A DNA stretch of 64,000 nucleotides from positions 5,022,001-5,086,000 of the forward strand of contig NZ_CP041146.1 in NCBI RefSeq assembly GCF_006494775.1, read 5' to 3'. Both the position numbers and the translations under genes were made by a program. Below are positions 18,713 through 25,578 of this stretch, piece by piece. Each line of letters starts with the position of its first letter. Positions within the stretch are counted from its first letter, which is position 1. Source of the DNA: Nocardioides humi (GTDB lineage: Bacteria > Actinomycetota > Actinomycetes > Propionibacteriales > Nocardioidaceae). The notes beneath the pieces were generated by a model, which had not been told where the DNA came from, made no database searches, and saw only the letters and a list, made by a program, of their open reading frames with translations.

Positions 18713-18778
18713 CATGCGGTTGTCAGGCGTTGCAACCCCTGACAACCGCATGGATCCCCGGATGTCCGGGATCCATGC
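18713..18778. repeat. Two overlapping large palindromes
   Basis: The first is a perfect 15-bp inverted repeat (CATGCGGTTGTCAGG, 18713-18727, with 18738-18752) around a 10-nt loop that itself contains GTTGCAAC. The second shares its CATG end: GCATGGATCCCCGGA (18748-18762) pairs with TCCGGGATCCATGC (18765-18778) with one unpaired C. They lie between divergent genes, just before the leuB leader promoter. They could be paired operators, a small mobile palindromic element, or a terminator. Confidence 0.8.
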
Positions 18779-18814
18779 AACGTCGCCCCACCTGCCCGGA
18801 TCCTGGACGTTCCC

Positions 18815-18844
18815 AGGACAACAGGAGCGCAGGCGGCGTAGGAT
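18815..18844 (+). promoter_or_regulatory. Predicted promoter of the leuB leader
   Basis: AGGACA (18815-18820) and TAGGAT (18839-18844) are separated by 18 nt, a reasonable -35/-10 pair. Transcription would start about 18851, only a few bases before the leader peptide ATG at 18855. Confidence 0.5.
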
Positions 18845-18854
18845 CCCGTCCATC

Positions 18855-18899
18855 ATGCGGAGCGCCCTTCTCGTAATCGTGCGCCGCGGCGAGGCCTGA
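18855..18899 (+). CDS. leuB leader peptide (attenuator), 14 aa
   Basis: The open frame encodes MRSALLVIVRRGEA. Five branched-chain codons in a row (CTT CTC GTA ATC GTG, 18867-18881) include CTT and GTA, both rare in this GC-rich genome. This is what a Leu/Val/Ile-responsive leader peptide should look like. The last codons lie in the first arm of the hairpin set that follows. It has no Shine-Dalgarno and lies close to the predicted transcription start. Confidence 0.8.
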   Translation: MRSALLVIVRRGEA

Positions 18900-18949
18900 G
18901 AGAGGCCACCTCGCCGCGGTGACCGCGGCGTTCCCCTGACTCCGCGCGG
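18884..18949 (+). promoter_or_regulatory. Attenuator hairpins upstream of leuB
   Basis: Arm A, CCGCGGCGAGG (18884-18894), is exactly complementary to arm B, CCTCGCCGCGG (18909-18919). Most of arm B (18912-18919) is also exactly complementary to arm C, CCGCGGCG (18923-18930). A:B and B:C therefore exclude each other. A fourth arm, CGCGG (18945-18949), can pair with the start of C. A ribosome stalled on the branched-chain codons would cover arm A and favour B:C. No T-tract is seen. Which state terminates is inferred from classical attenuators. Confidence 0.7.
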
Positions 18950-19020
18950 GCCCCTCGGACCATCAGATCCCGGCCCGCCGCAGATCTTCTCGACGGGTCC
19001 CGTCACCTACGGAGACCAGC

Positions 19021-19197
19021 ATGTCCAGCACCACCATCCGTCGTACCAACCCGACCGGGTACGCCACCCTGACCACCGACACCTCGGAGTGGGGCCCGGC
19101 CCGTCACGATCCCGACCAGCCCTCGCACCGCGAGTCCGACGGCTTCTTCGGGACTGCCCTGCGAGACGGCGACGACGCCCGACCCGACGACAACTAG
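19021..19197 (+). CDS. Small ORF between leuB attenuator and leuB, 58 aa
   Basis: This frame encodes [20 protein letters not shown] and continues for 58 residues to TAG at 19195. GGAG (19011-19014) sits 6 nt before the ATG, a good ribosome site. The sequence is hydrophilic, with charged residues and a conserved-looking [15 protein letters not shown] end. I recognise no family. It ends 10 nt before the leuB start and would be on the same transcript. It could be a real small protein or a second translated leader. Confidence 0.55.
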   Translation: MSSTTIRRTNPTGYATLTTDTSEWGPARHDPDQPSHRESDGFFGTALRDGDDARPDDN

Positions 19198-19207
19198 GTT
19201 TTCGTCC

Positions 19208-20317
19208 ATGACCGACTCCTCGACCGACACCTCCGCCGCCGCCCTCGTCACCACCGGCCAGGTCGCCCTGGGCGTCATCCCCGGCGACGGGATCGGACCC
19301 GAGGTGACCGCCGAGGCGCTCAAGGTCCTCGAGGCCGCGGCGCCGGCCGACCTGAAGTTCGCGCCGACGCAGTACGACCTGGGTGCGGAGCGCTACCTGC
19401 GCACCGGCGAGGTGCTGCCCGACAGCGTGCTCGAGGAGATCCGCGGCCAGGACGCGCTGCTGCTCGGCGCGGTCGGCGGCAAGCCCAACGACCCGAACCT
19501 GCCGCCGGGCATCCTCGAGCGCGGGCTGCTGCTCAAGCTCCGCTTCGCGCTCGACCACTACGTCAACCTGCGCCCCTCGCGCATCTACCCGGGCTCGGTC
19601 TCCCCGCTGTCCGACGAGGTGCTCGCCAAGGGCGAGGTCGACTTCGTCGTCGTCCGCGAGGGCACCGAGGGCCCGTACACCGGCAACGGCGGCGCGCTGC
19701 GCGTCGGCACCCCGGCCGAGGTCGCCACCGAGGTCTCCGTCAACACGGCGTACGGCGTGGAGCGGGTCGTCCGCGACGCCTTCGAGCGCGCCCGGCGCCG
19801 GCCCCGCAAGAAGCTCACCCTCGTCCACAAGACCAACGTGCTCGTGCACGCCGGGCAGGTCTGGTGGCGGCTGTTCCAGGAGGTCGGCGCGGAGTACCCC
19901 GACGTCACCACGGACTACTGCCACATCGATGCCGTGATGATCTTCCTGGCGACCGACCCGCAGCGCTTCGACGTCATCGTGACCGACAACCTGTTCGGCG
20001 ACATCGTCACCGACCTCGCCGCCGCGATCAGCGGCGGCATCGGCCTGGCCGCCTCCGGCAACGTCAACCCCGACCGCACCGCGCCCTCCATGTTCGAGCC
20101 CGTGCACGGCTCGGCCCCCGACATCGCCGGCCAGCTGATCGCCGACCCGACCGCCGCGATCCTCTCCGGCGCGCTGCTGCTCGACCACCTCGGCCACCCC
20201 GAGGCCGCGGCGAGGATCGAGGCGGCCGTGCTCGCCGACCTCGAGGCGCGGGACCCGGCCCAGCGGCGTCGTACGCCGGAGGTGGGCGACGCGATCGCGG
20301 CGCGAGTAGCGGGGTGA
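19208..20317 (+). CDS. leuB: 3-isopropylmalate dehydrogenase
   Basis: A 369-residue protein catalysing oxidative decarboxylation of 3-isopropylmalate in leucine synthesis; in organisms with CimA it also handles the citramalate-derived branch. Signatures are [21 protein letters not shown], the arginines in [27 protein letters not shown], and [20 protein letters not shown] with the metal-binding aspartates. The N-terminus ([11 protein letters not shown]) is about 18 residues longer than usual. It lies downstream of a leader peptide attenuator and upstream of ilvE, separated from ilvE by repeats. Confidence 0.95.
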   Translation: MTDSSTDTSAAALVTTGQVALGVIPGDGIGPEVTAEALKVLEAAAPADLKFAPTQYDLGAERYLRTGEVLPDSVLEEIRGQDALLLGAVGGKPNDPNLPPGILERGLLLKLRFALDHYVNLRPSRIYPGSVSPLSDEVLAKGEVDFVVVREGTEGPYTGNGGALRVGTPAEVATEVSVNTAYGVERVVRDAFERARRRPRKKLTLVHKTNVLVHAGQVWWRLFQEVGAEYPDVTTDYCHIDAVMIFLATDPQRFDVIVTDNLFGDIVTDLAAAISGGIGLAASGNVNPDRTAPSMFEPVHGSAPDIAGQLIADPTAAILSGALLLDHLGHPEAAARIEAAVLADLEARDPAQRRRTPEVGDAIAARVAG

Positions 20318-20321
20318 GGGC

Positions 20322-20417
20322 GCGCAGGAATCGCCGCTGAAGCGGTGAAACTTGCACTTACCGCCCGTTGCAACGGCCAAGAAGCGCAGGAATCGCCGCT
20401 GAAGCGGTGATTCCTGC
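20322..20417. repeat. Two copies of a 27-bp repeat, the second part of a palindrome
   Basis: A 27-bp sequence beginning GCGCAGGAATCGCCGCTGAA occurs at 20322-20348 and again, identically, at 20384-20410. The second copy extends into the inverted repeat GCAGGAATC (20386-20394) / GATTCCTGC (20409-20417), with inner stem CCGCT/AGCGG. The first copy loses the outer arm. It looks like a REP-type intergenic palindrome duplicated between leuB and ilvE. The hairpin may also end leuB transcription. Confidence 0.85.
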
Positions 20418-20451
20418 ACCCTCCCGACCCGCGTTAACGAGGACTAACCTG

Positions 20452-21536
20452 ATGACCATGCAGATCACCACCACGCTCTCTGCGACCCCCACCGACGACA
20501 CCCGCCTGGCGGAGATCCTGGCCAACCCGGGCTTCGGGACCCACTTCTCCGACCACATGTTCACCGTGGAGTGGACGCCCGAGAAGGGCTGGTACGACGC
20601 GCGGATCACGCCGTACGGACCGGTCACGCTCGACCCCGCGGCGGCCGTCCTGCACTACGCGCAGGAGACCTTCGAGGGGATGAAGGCCTACCGCCACGAC
20701 GACGACTCGCTGTGGCTGTTCCGGCCGGAGGCGAACGCCGAGCGGATGAAGCGCTCCAGCCACCGCCTCGCCCTGCCCGTGCTCGAGGTGCCCGACTTCC
20801 TCCAGGCCGTCGAGGAGCTGGTGAGGGTCGACGCCCGCTGGGTGCCCGGCAACCCCGACGGCGGCGAGAAGAGCCTCTACCTGCGGCCGTTCATGTTCGC
20901 CTCGGAGAAGTTCCTCGGCGTCCGGCCGGCCCAGCACGTCACCTTCATGGTGATCGCCAGTCCCGCCGGCGCCTACTTCAAGGGCGGCGTCAAGCCGGTC
21001 ACCCTGTGGCTCACCGAGGAGTACACCCGCGCCGGCCGCGGCGGCATGGGCGCGGCCAAGACGGGCGGCAACTACGCGTCGTCCCTCGTCGCCCAGCAGG
21101 AGGCCTACGCCGAGGGCTGCGACCAGGTCGTCTTCCTCGACGGGCAGGAGGGCAGGTACGTCGAGGAGCTCGGCGGGATGAACATGTACTTCGTCTTCGA
21201 CGACGGCTCCATCGTCACCCCCGCCACCGGCACCATCCTCGAAGGCATCACCCGCTCCTCGATCATCGAGCTCGCCGGCAAGATGGGCCACCAGGTCACC
21301 GAGCGGAGGTTCGGCATCGACGAGTGGCGCGACGGCGTCGCCAGCGGCCGGATCACCGAGATCTTCGCCTGCGGCACAGCGGCCGTGGTCACCCCGTCGG
21401 CTCGCTGAAGTACGCCGGCGGCGAGACCCCCGCCCCCGCCGGCCAGGACCTGACCATGCGGATCCGCGAGGCGCTCGTCGGCGTCCAGCTCGGCCGGGAA
21501 GAGGACACGTTCGGCTGGATGCACCGGGTGGTCTGA
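20452..21536 (+). CDS. ilvE: Branched-chain amino acid aminotransferase, apparent frameshift
   Basis: Transfers the last amino group in Leu, Ile and Val synthesis (PLP, fold-type IV). Start ATG 20452 (MTMQITTTLSATP) follows GAGGA at 20439-20443; ATG 20458 is possible. Signatures are AQETFEGMKAYR, YLRPFMFASE, KTGGNYASSL with the PLP lysine in GAAKTGGNYA, and EELGGMNMYFV. The frame breaks at the C4 run 21392-21395: as read it stops after VVTPSAR, but one extra C continues as VGSLKYAGGE and ends GWMHRVV at 21536, the expected C-terminus. The full protein would be about 361 residues. The break is probably a sequence error. Confidence 0.92.
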
Positions 21537-21658
21537 GCGCCGCGAGGGTCCCGCGCGTCGTAGATGGGGATCACTTGCCCTCCTGTGGAGAACCCCCGGC
21601 CGTGACGGAGGTCGGTGCCAGCATCGCCCCATGACTTCTCTCGGGAGGATGGGGCACG

Positions 21659-22240
21659 ATGGTGGACATGACGCTGGAGGCCGACCTCGACTGGGCGCCG
21701 CGCGGGCCGGTGACGGTGGCGGACCTGCTCGATCTGCCCGACGAGCCGGACGGGGAGGGGCCGACCCCGCGCTACGAGCTCATCGACGGGATGCTGATCG
21801 CGATGGCGCCCGCTGACGTCCGGCACACCTACGTCGCCTCCGGCCTGCGCGAGGTGCTGCGGCATGCCGCTCCGCCGGACCTGATCGTGATCCAGGCGCC
21901 GACCGGCGCGATCGTCGACGACATCACCTGGGTCGAGCCCGACCTCTTCGTGGCGCCGCGCTCCGCGCTCGAGCATCGCTACTTCGAGGGCATCCCGCTG
22001 CTCGCGGTCGAGGTGCTCTCCCCGTCCAACCGGCTCTACGACCTGACCACCAAGTTCAGCCGCTACGAGCGGGCCGGCGTGCCGTCGTACTGGATCGTCG
22101 ATCCGACGGAGCTGCGGCTGGTGGCGTGGGAGCTGCGCGACGGGCGGTACGCCGAGGTCGCCGACGTCGGCGCCGGCCAGGCGTGGACCGCCACGACGCC
22201 GTTCGAGGTCACCGTCCGCCCCGGCGCGCTGCTCGACTGA
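21659..22240 (+). CDS. Uma2-family (DUF820) putative endonuclease-fold protein
   Basis: A 193-residue protein starting MVDMTLEADLDWAP. It has the DUF820 pattern: RYELIDGMLIAMAP, WVEPDLFVAPRS, LLAVEVLSPSN, and RYERAGVPSYWIVDP. The D...E-x-L and K residues (PDLFVAP, VEVLSPS, TTKFSRYE) are those of a PD-(D/E)XK nuclease fold. These proteins are common and mobile, and their cellular role is unknown. It is 13 bp from the next gene. ATG 21659 has GGGAGGATGGGG just upstream. Confidence 0.85.
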   Translation: MVDMTLEADLDWAPRGPVTVADLLDLPDEPDGEGPTPRYELIDGMLIAMAPADVRHTYVASGLREVLRHAAPPDLIVIQAPTGAIVDDITWVEPDLFVAPRSALEHRYFEGIPLLAVEVLSPSNRLYDLTTKFSRYERAGVPSYWIVDPTELRLVAWELRDGRYAEVADVGAGQAWTATTPFEVTVRPGALLD

Positions 22241-22252
22241 CAGGCTGGTGCC

Positions 22253-22663
22253 GTGGCCCACCCGATCATGTTCCGCGACGACGACCCGGGGCTCGCCGAG
22301 CTGCGCGAGATCGTCTTGGCGCTGCCGGGCGCGGTGGAGTTCGTCAGCCACGGCCGGCCGTGCTTCAAGGCGGGGGAGAAGGGCAAGGTGTTCGCCTCCT
22401 TCGGCGCCGGCCTCAAGACCGGCCCGGGGACGCACCGGCGCGTCGACAGCGCGCTGAGCGTCAAGATCGCGCCGGAGGAGCTGCCGGCGATCGACGAGGA
22501 CGAGCGCTTCTTCCTGCCGATGTACGCCGGCAGCTCGCCCTGGCGCGCCACCGACCTCGCCCGGCCCGACGTGGACTGGCAGGAGATCGCCGAGCTGGTC
22601 GACGCGTCGTACCGCGGCGTCGCCGGCAAGCGGCTGCTCGCCGAGCTCGACGCCCGGGACTGA
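22253..22663 (+). CDS. MmcQ/YjbR-family protein
   Basis: A 136-residue protein from GTG 22253 (MAHPIMFRDDDPGLAELREI). It matches the MmcQ/YjbR (CyaY-like fold) pattern: VLALPGAVEFVSHGRPCFKA, KVFASFG, and the C-terminal W followed by a helix, VDWQEIAELVDASYRGVAGK. Members have been proposed to bind DNA. The function is unproven. CAGGCT at 22241-22246 lies 6 nt before the start, so a leaderless transcript is possible. Confidence 0.8.
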   Translation: MAHPIMFRDDDPGLAELREIVLALPGAVEFVSHGRPCFKAGEKGKVFASFGAGLKTGPGTHRRVDSALSVKIAPEELPAIDEDERFFLPMYAGSSPWRATDLARPDVDWQEIAELVDASYRGVAGKRLLAELDARD

Positions 22664-22685
22664 CGGGCTGACGCGCCGCCGGGCG

Positions 22686-23011
22686 TCAGCGACCCTCGCG
22701 CCGACCCCGCCTGATCTCGGTGTCGAGCGCGTCGAGGCGCTGCTCCCAGAAGGACCGGAATCGGCCGAGCCAGGCGTCGACCTCCGCGAGCGGGCCGGCG
22801 TCGATGGCGTAGATGCGGCGCGTCCCCTCGGCCCGGACGGTCGCGAACCCGCTCTCGCGCAGCACCCGGAGCTGCATGGACACGGCCGGCTGGCTGATCC
22901 CGAACTCCGCCGCGATGACGTCCACGACCGCGCCCGAGGTGTGCTCCCCTCGGCGAGGAGCTCCAGGATCCGCCGCCGGACGGGGTCGCCGAGGACGTCG
23001 AAGGCGTGCAC
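22686..23011 (-). CDS. ArsR-family regulator, apparent frameshift
   Basis: The N-terminus, VHAFDVLGDPVRRRILELLA from GTG 23011, and the rest of a winged helix, VIAAEFGISQPAVSMQLRVL, are in different frames. One extra G in the coding run at 22946-22949 joins them as LAEGEHTSGAVVDVIAAEFG, giving about 109 residues. There are no obvious metal-binding cysteines, so this is the ArsR branch that travels with AHSA1/SRPBCC genes. It lies 1 nt downstream of such a gene and probably represses it through the palindrome at 23654-23669. The order (SRPBCC first) is less common. Confidence 0.8.
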
Positions 23012-23012
23012 G

Positions 23013-23642
23013 TCAGGCGTCCTCCCCGGGGACGGCGGTGTAGGCCTCGAAGCAGCGCCGCGCCGCGGCCCGGGCCTGCTCGGGGTCGGTGCCGAAGGCG
23101 ATGTCGGCCTCGGCCCAGGCGGCGCTGGCGCCGGCCATGAAGTCGGTGAGGTCCGGCACCCTCTCCCGCGGCGGGGCGGCGTCCGGGGCGGCGAGGTGCT
23201 CGGCCAGGCCCATCAGCATGGACTCCCAGCCGAGCCCGACCGCACCGGGGCCGAACTGCTCCCACAGCTCCGGCGGGACCGGCGCGGCGTGCTCCAGGAC
23301 GAGCGTTGTCCGCTCGTCCCCGGTCAGCGTCACGTCGACCCAGCTGATGCCCTGGTACTCCCAGGTGAGGCTGAGCCGCTCCGGCGGCTCGCAGGCGGTG
23401 ACCTCCCCGCCGGCGTTGCCCTCGAGCTGGTAGCGGCCGCCGAGGCGGAGGTCGCCGCTGACGGGCATCAGCCAGCGGTCGATCCGCTCCTTGGTGGTCA
23501 GGGCGTCCCACACCTCCGCGGGGGAGGCGTCGAAGGTCCGGGTGACGGTGAGGACGCGGAGCTCCTCGCCGTCCCGGTCGCGGGTGGACAGCGAGCGCTC
23601 GACGGCGCCCAGGTGGTCGGCAGGAGGGAAGGTGAAGGTCAT
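23013..23642 (-). CDS. SRPBCC (AHSA1-like) domain protein
   Basis: A 209-residue protein starting MTFTFPPADHLGAVE. It has the AHSA1/START-like fold: VTRTFDASPAEVWDALTTKE, RIDRWLMPVSGDLRLGGRYQ, GGEVTACEPPERLSLTWEY. The last 50 residues are an extra helical tail (DLTDFMAGASAAWAEADIAF). The fold has a hydrophobic cavity for small ligands, and the ligand is unknown. It is first in a two-gene unit with an ArsR regulator. An operator palindrome precedes its start. Confidence 0.85.
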   Translation of the reverse strand: MTFTFPPADHLGAVERSLSTRDRDGEELRVLTVTRTFDASPAEVWDALTTKERIDRWLMPVSGDLRLGGRYQLEGNAGGEVTACEPPERLSLTWEYQGISWVDVTLTGDERTTLVLEHAAPVPPELWEQFGPGAVGLGWESMLMGLAEHLAAPDAAPPRERVPDLTDFMAGASAAWAEADIAFGTDPEQARAAARRCFEAYTAVPGEDA

Positions 23643-23653
23643 GGTCCACTTAT

Positions 23654-23669
23654 ATCAGTAGATACTGAT
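23654..23669. promoter_or_regulatory. Probable ArsR operator
   Basis: ATCAGTA-GA-TACTGAT is a perfect 7+7 palindrome 11 nt upstream of the SRPBCC start. It extends imperfectly to TTATATCAGTA / TACTGATGTAA. It is notably AT-rich for this genome. An autoregulatory ArsR site is the natural reading. Confidence 0.65.
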
Positions 23670-23727
23670 GTAAGCCAGAGAGGCCGTGGCGAGGTCGCGT
23701 CGCGGCGTGCCGAGCGCGATCGCTGGG

Positions 23728-23740
23728 TAGCCTCTCGTCT
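23728..23740 (+). promoter_or_regulatory. Leaderless-type -10 for the kinase gene
   Basis: TAGCCT (23728-23733) ends 7 nt before ATG 23741, with no ribosome site in between. Confidence 0.45.
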
Positions 23741-25429
23741 ATGACGATCCGGCCCGACAGCAGCGCCCCCACGCAGGTGGGCCGCTACGCGCTGCTGACC
23801 CGGCTCGGCGAGGGCGGGATGGGCATCGTCCACCTCGCCCAGGGACCCGACGGCCAGCGGGTCGCGCTCAAGGTGCTGCGGCCGCAGGTCGTGGGCGACC
23901 AGGAGGCGCGCAACCGGCTCGCGCGCGAGGTGGGCTCGCTGACCCGGGTGCGCAGCCCGTGGGTGGCGGAGATGCTCGACGCCGACCCGTGGGCCGAGGT
24001 GCCGTACGTCGTCACCCGCTACGTGCCGGGCTTCTCGCTGCACGACCACGTCGCCGCCGAGGGGCCGATCGCCGGCCGCGACCTGCACTGGCTGGCCGGC
24101 TGCCTCGCCGAGGGGCTCGCCGCGGTCCACGGCGCCGGAGTGCTGCACCGCGACGTGAAGCCGGGCAACGTGCTGATGGAGGGGCGCACCCCGATCCTCA
24201 TCGACTTCGGGCTCGCACGGGTCGCCGACGACGTACGCCTCACCCAGACCGGCTGGCTGCTCGGCACGCCCGGCTACCTCGCTCCCGAGATCCTGTACGG
24301 CGACGAGGCCACGCCCGCGGCCGACGTGCACGCGTGGGCGGCGACGGTCGCGTACGCCGCGAGCGGGCGGCCGCCGTACGGCCGCGGTCCCGCGATGGCG
24401 GTCATGGACCGCACCCGGCGCGGCCAGCACGACCTCACGGGGATCGAGAGCCCGCTGGCGGACGTCCTCGCCGCCGCGCTCGACCCGGACCCGCTCGAGC
24501 GGCCGCTGCTCGAGGAGCTGCTGGCCTGGCTGCGGCCGCTGAGCACCCGTCCCGAGCTGCCGCCGGTCCCGCCGCCGGGGGCGCTGTTCGCCGCGCCGGC
24601 GCCGGTCGACGACGACTACACGCTGCCGCTGGCGCTGGCCGCGCAGGCGGGCCCGGCGGTCGCGCCCGGCCCGCTCACCCCGCCGACGGTCCCTGAGCCG
24701 GCCGCGCCGGGCACCCGGGCGCTGCCGACCGAGGTCGCGCCGCCGCCCCCGCCGCCCGGACCGCTCGCCCCCCTTCCGCCGCCTCCGCCGGCCGCGGCGA
24801 TGGCCCGGCTCGAGGAGCAGTTCGACCAGGGCTACGACCCCGACCGCCCGTTCGCGCCCCCGTCCCGCCCGCCGCTGGCCGAGCGGATCCGGCGCTGGGC
24901 GGCGATCGGCCTCGGTGCGGTCGCGGTGGGCGCCGGCTTCGCCGCCGCGCCGTGGGTCGCGACCACGGTGGTCGTGCTCGCGGTCTGGCTGCTCCGGGCG
25001 GGATCCCTGGCGGCGTCGGCGGTCGCCAGCCGCCGTACCGTCCGCGGCGTCAAGTGGTACGACGGCCTGCGCTGGCTCGCCACCAGCCCGTGGCACCTGG
25101 TCCGTGCGGTGACCGGGACGGCCGTGCTCGTCGCGTGGAGCGCCGGGCTCGGCCTGGCCGCCGGGCTGCTCGGCTACGCGCTCCAGCTCGACGTGCCGAG
25201 CACGCTGATGGCGTGCGGCGCGACCCTCGGCGTCGCCCTCTGGTCGGGGCCGGGCAGCAGCAGGTTCCGCTCGCCGATCGGGCGCGTCCTCGACCCGGTG
25301 TGCCGCCGCCCGGTGCCGTGGCTGCTGACCTGCGCGGTGCTGCTCGCCGTCGCCGGTGGGCTGGGCGCGCTCGTGGCCGGGAGCGGCGTCAGCTGGATGC
25401 CGTGGAGCTCGGGTCCGTTCGGGCTCTGA
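23741..25429 (+). CDS. Membrane-anchored Ser/Thr protein kinase
   Basis: A 562-residue protein. The kinase domain covers about residues 12-265: RLGEGGMGIVHLA (Gly loop), VALKVL (Lys), VLHRDVKPGNVL (catalytic), LIDFGLARV (DFG), GTPGYLAPEI. A long Pro/Ala-rich linker (about 275-375) leads to a C-terminal region with four or five hydrophobic segments, including AAIGLGAVAVGAGFAAAPWV, TTVVVLAVWLLRAGSLAA and AVLLAVAGGLGALVAG. There is no PASTA or other extracellular sensor domain, unlike PknB. The signal sensed is unknown. It is followed by the cimA leader, probably not co-transcribed. Confidence 0.9.
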   Translation: MTIRPDSSAPTQVGRYALLTRLGEGGMGIVHLAQGPDGQRVALKVLRPQVVGDQEARNRLAREVGSLTRVRSPWVAEMLDADPWAEVPYVVTRYVPGFSLHDHVAAEGPIAGRDLHWLAGCLAEGLAAVHGAGVLHRDVKPGNVLMEGRTPILIDFGLARVADDVRLTQTGWLLGTPGYLAPEILYGDEATPAADVHAWAATVAYAASGRPPYGRGPAMAVMDRTRRGQHDLTGIESPLADVLAAALDPDPLERPLLEELLAWLRPLSTRPELPPVPPPGALFAAPAPVDDDYTLPLALAAQAGPAVAPGPLTPPTVPEPAAPGTRALPTEVAPPPPPPGPLAPLPPPPPAAAMARLEEQFDQGYDPDRPFAPPSRPPLAERIRRWAAIGLGAVAVGAGFAAAPWVATTVVVLAVWLLRAGSLAASAVASRRTVRGVKWYDGLRWLATSPWHLVRAVTGTAVLVAWSAGLGLAAGLLGYALQLDVPSTLMACGATLGVALWSGPGSSRFRSPIGRVLDPVCRRPVPWLLTCAVLLAVAGGLGALVAGSGVSWMPWSSGPFGL

Positions 25430-25452
25430 CCCGGCGCCGGCGCGATCCGTGG

Positions 25453-25458
25453 CAGACT
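25453..25458 (+). promoter_or_regulatory. Possible -10 of the cimA leader
   Basis: CAGACT ends 6 nt before the leader GTG at 25465, the spacing seen at other leaderless starts in this window. I see no clear -35. Confidence 0.35.
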
Positions 25459-25464
25459 GACCTC

Positions 25465-25494
25465 GTGACCACCCTCACGACGATCATTAGTTAG
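25465..25494 (+). CDS. cimA leader peptide (attenuator), 9 aa
   Basis: GTG ACC ACC CTC ACG ACG ATC ATT AGT TAG encodes MTTLTTIIS: four Thr and two Ile codons out of nine. ATT and AGT are unusual here. Thr is the precursor and Ile the end product of the isoleucine branch, the logic of enterobacterial thr and ilv leaders. The G of the stop codon is the first base of the following hairpin. Confidence 0.8.
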   Translation: MTTLTTIIS

Positions 25495-25550
25495 CGCGTC
25501 CGACGCCCCGTCGGACGCGCCAGCCTCTCGTTCTCGGAGGCTTTTGTTTT
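25494..25550 (+). terminator. cimA attenuator: hairpin plus intrinsic terminator
   Basis: First hairpin: GCGCGTCCGAC (25494-25504) pairs perfectly with GTCGGACGCGC (25510-25520) around GCCCC. Immediately after, AGCCTC (25522-25527) pairs with GAGGCT (25537-25542), followed by a T-tract to 25550, a textbook intrinsic terminator and unusual in such a GC-rich genome. It lies between the leader peptide and cimA. I could not define a clear antiterminator pairing. Confidence 0.8.
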
Positions 25551-25578
25551 GCCCGGACCCACCACGCGAGAGACCCCG

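Noticed and set aside
20322..20417. CRISPR-like direct repeats
   Set aside because: Only two copies, palindromic and without cas genes or regular spacers.
25549..25578. TTG 25549 as cimA start
   Set aside because: It lies in the T-tract of the attenuator terminator and adds ten residues without conserved character; ATG 25579 fits better.
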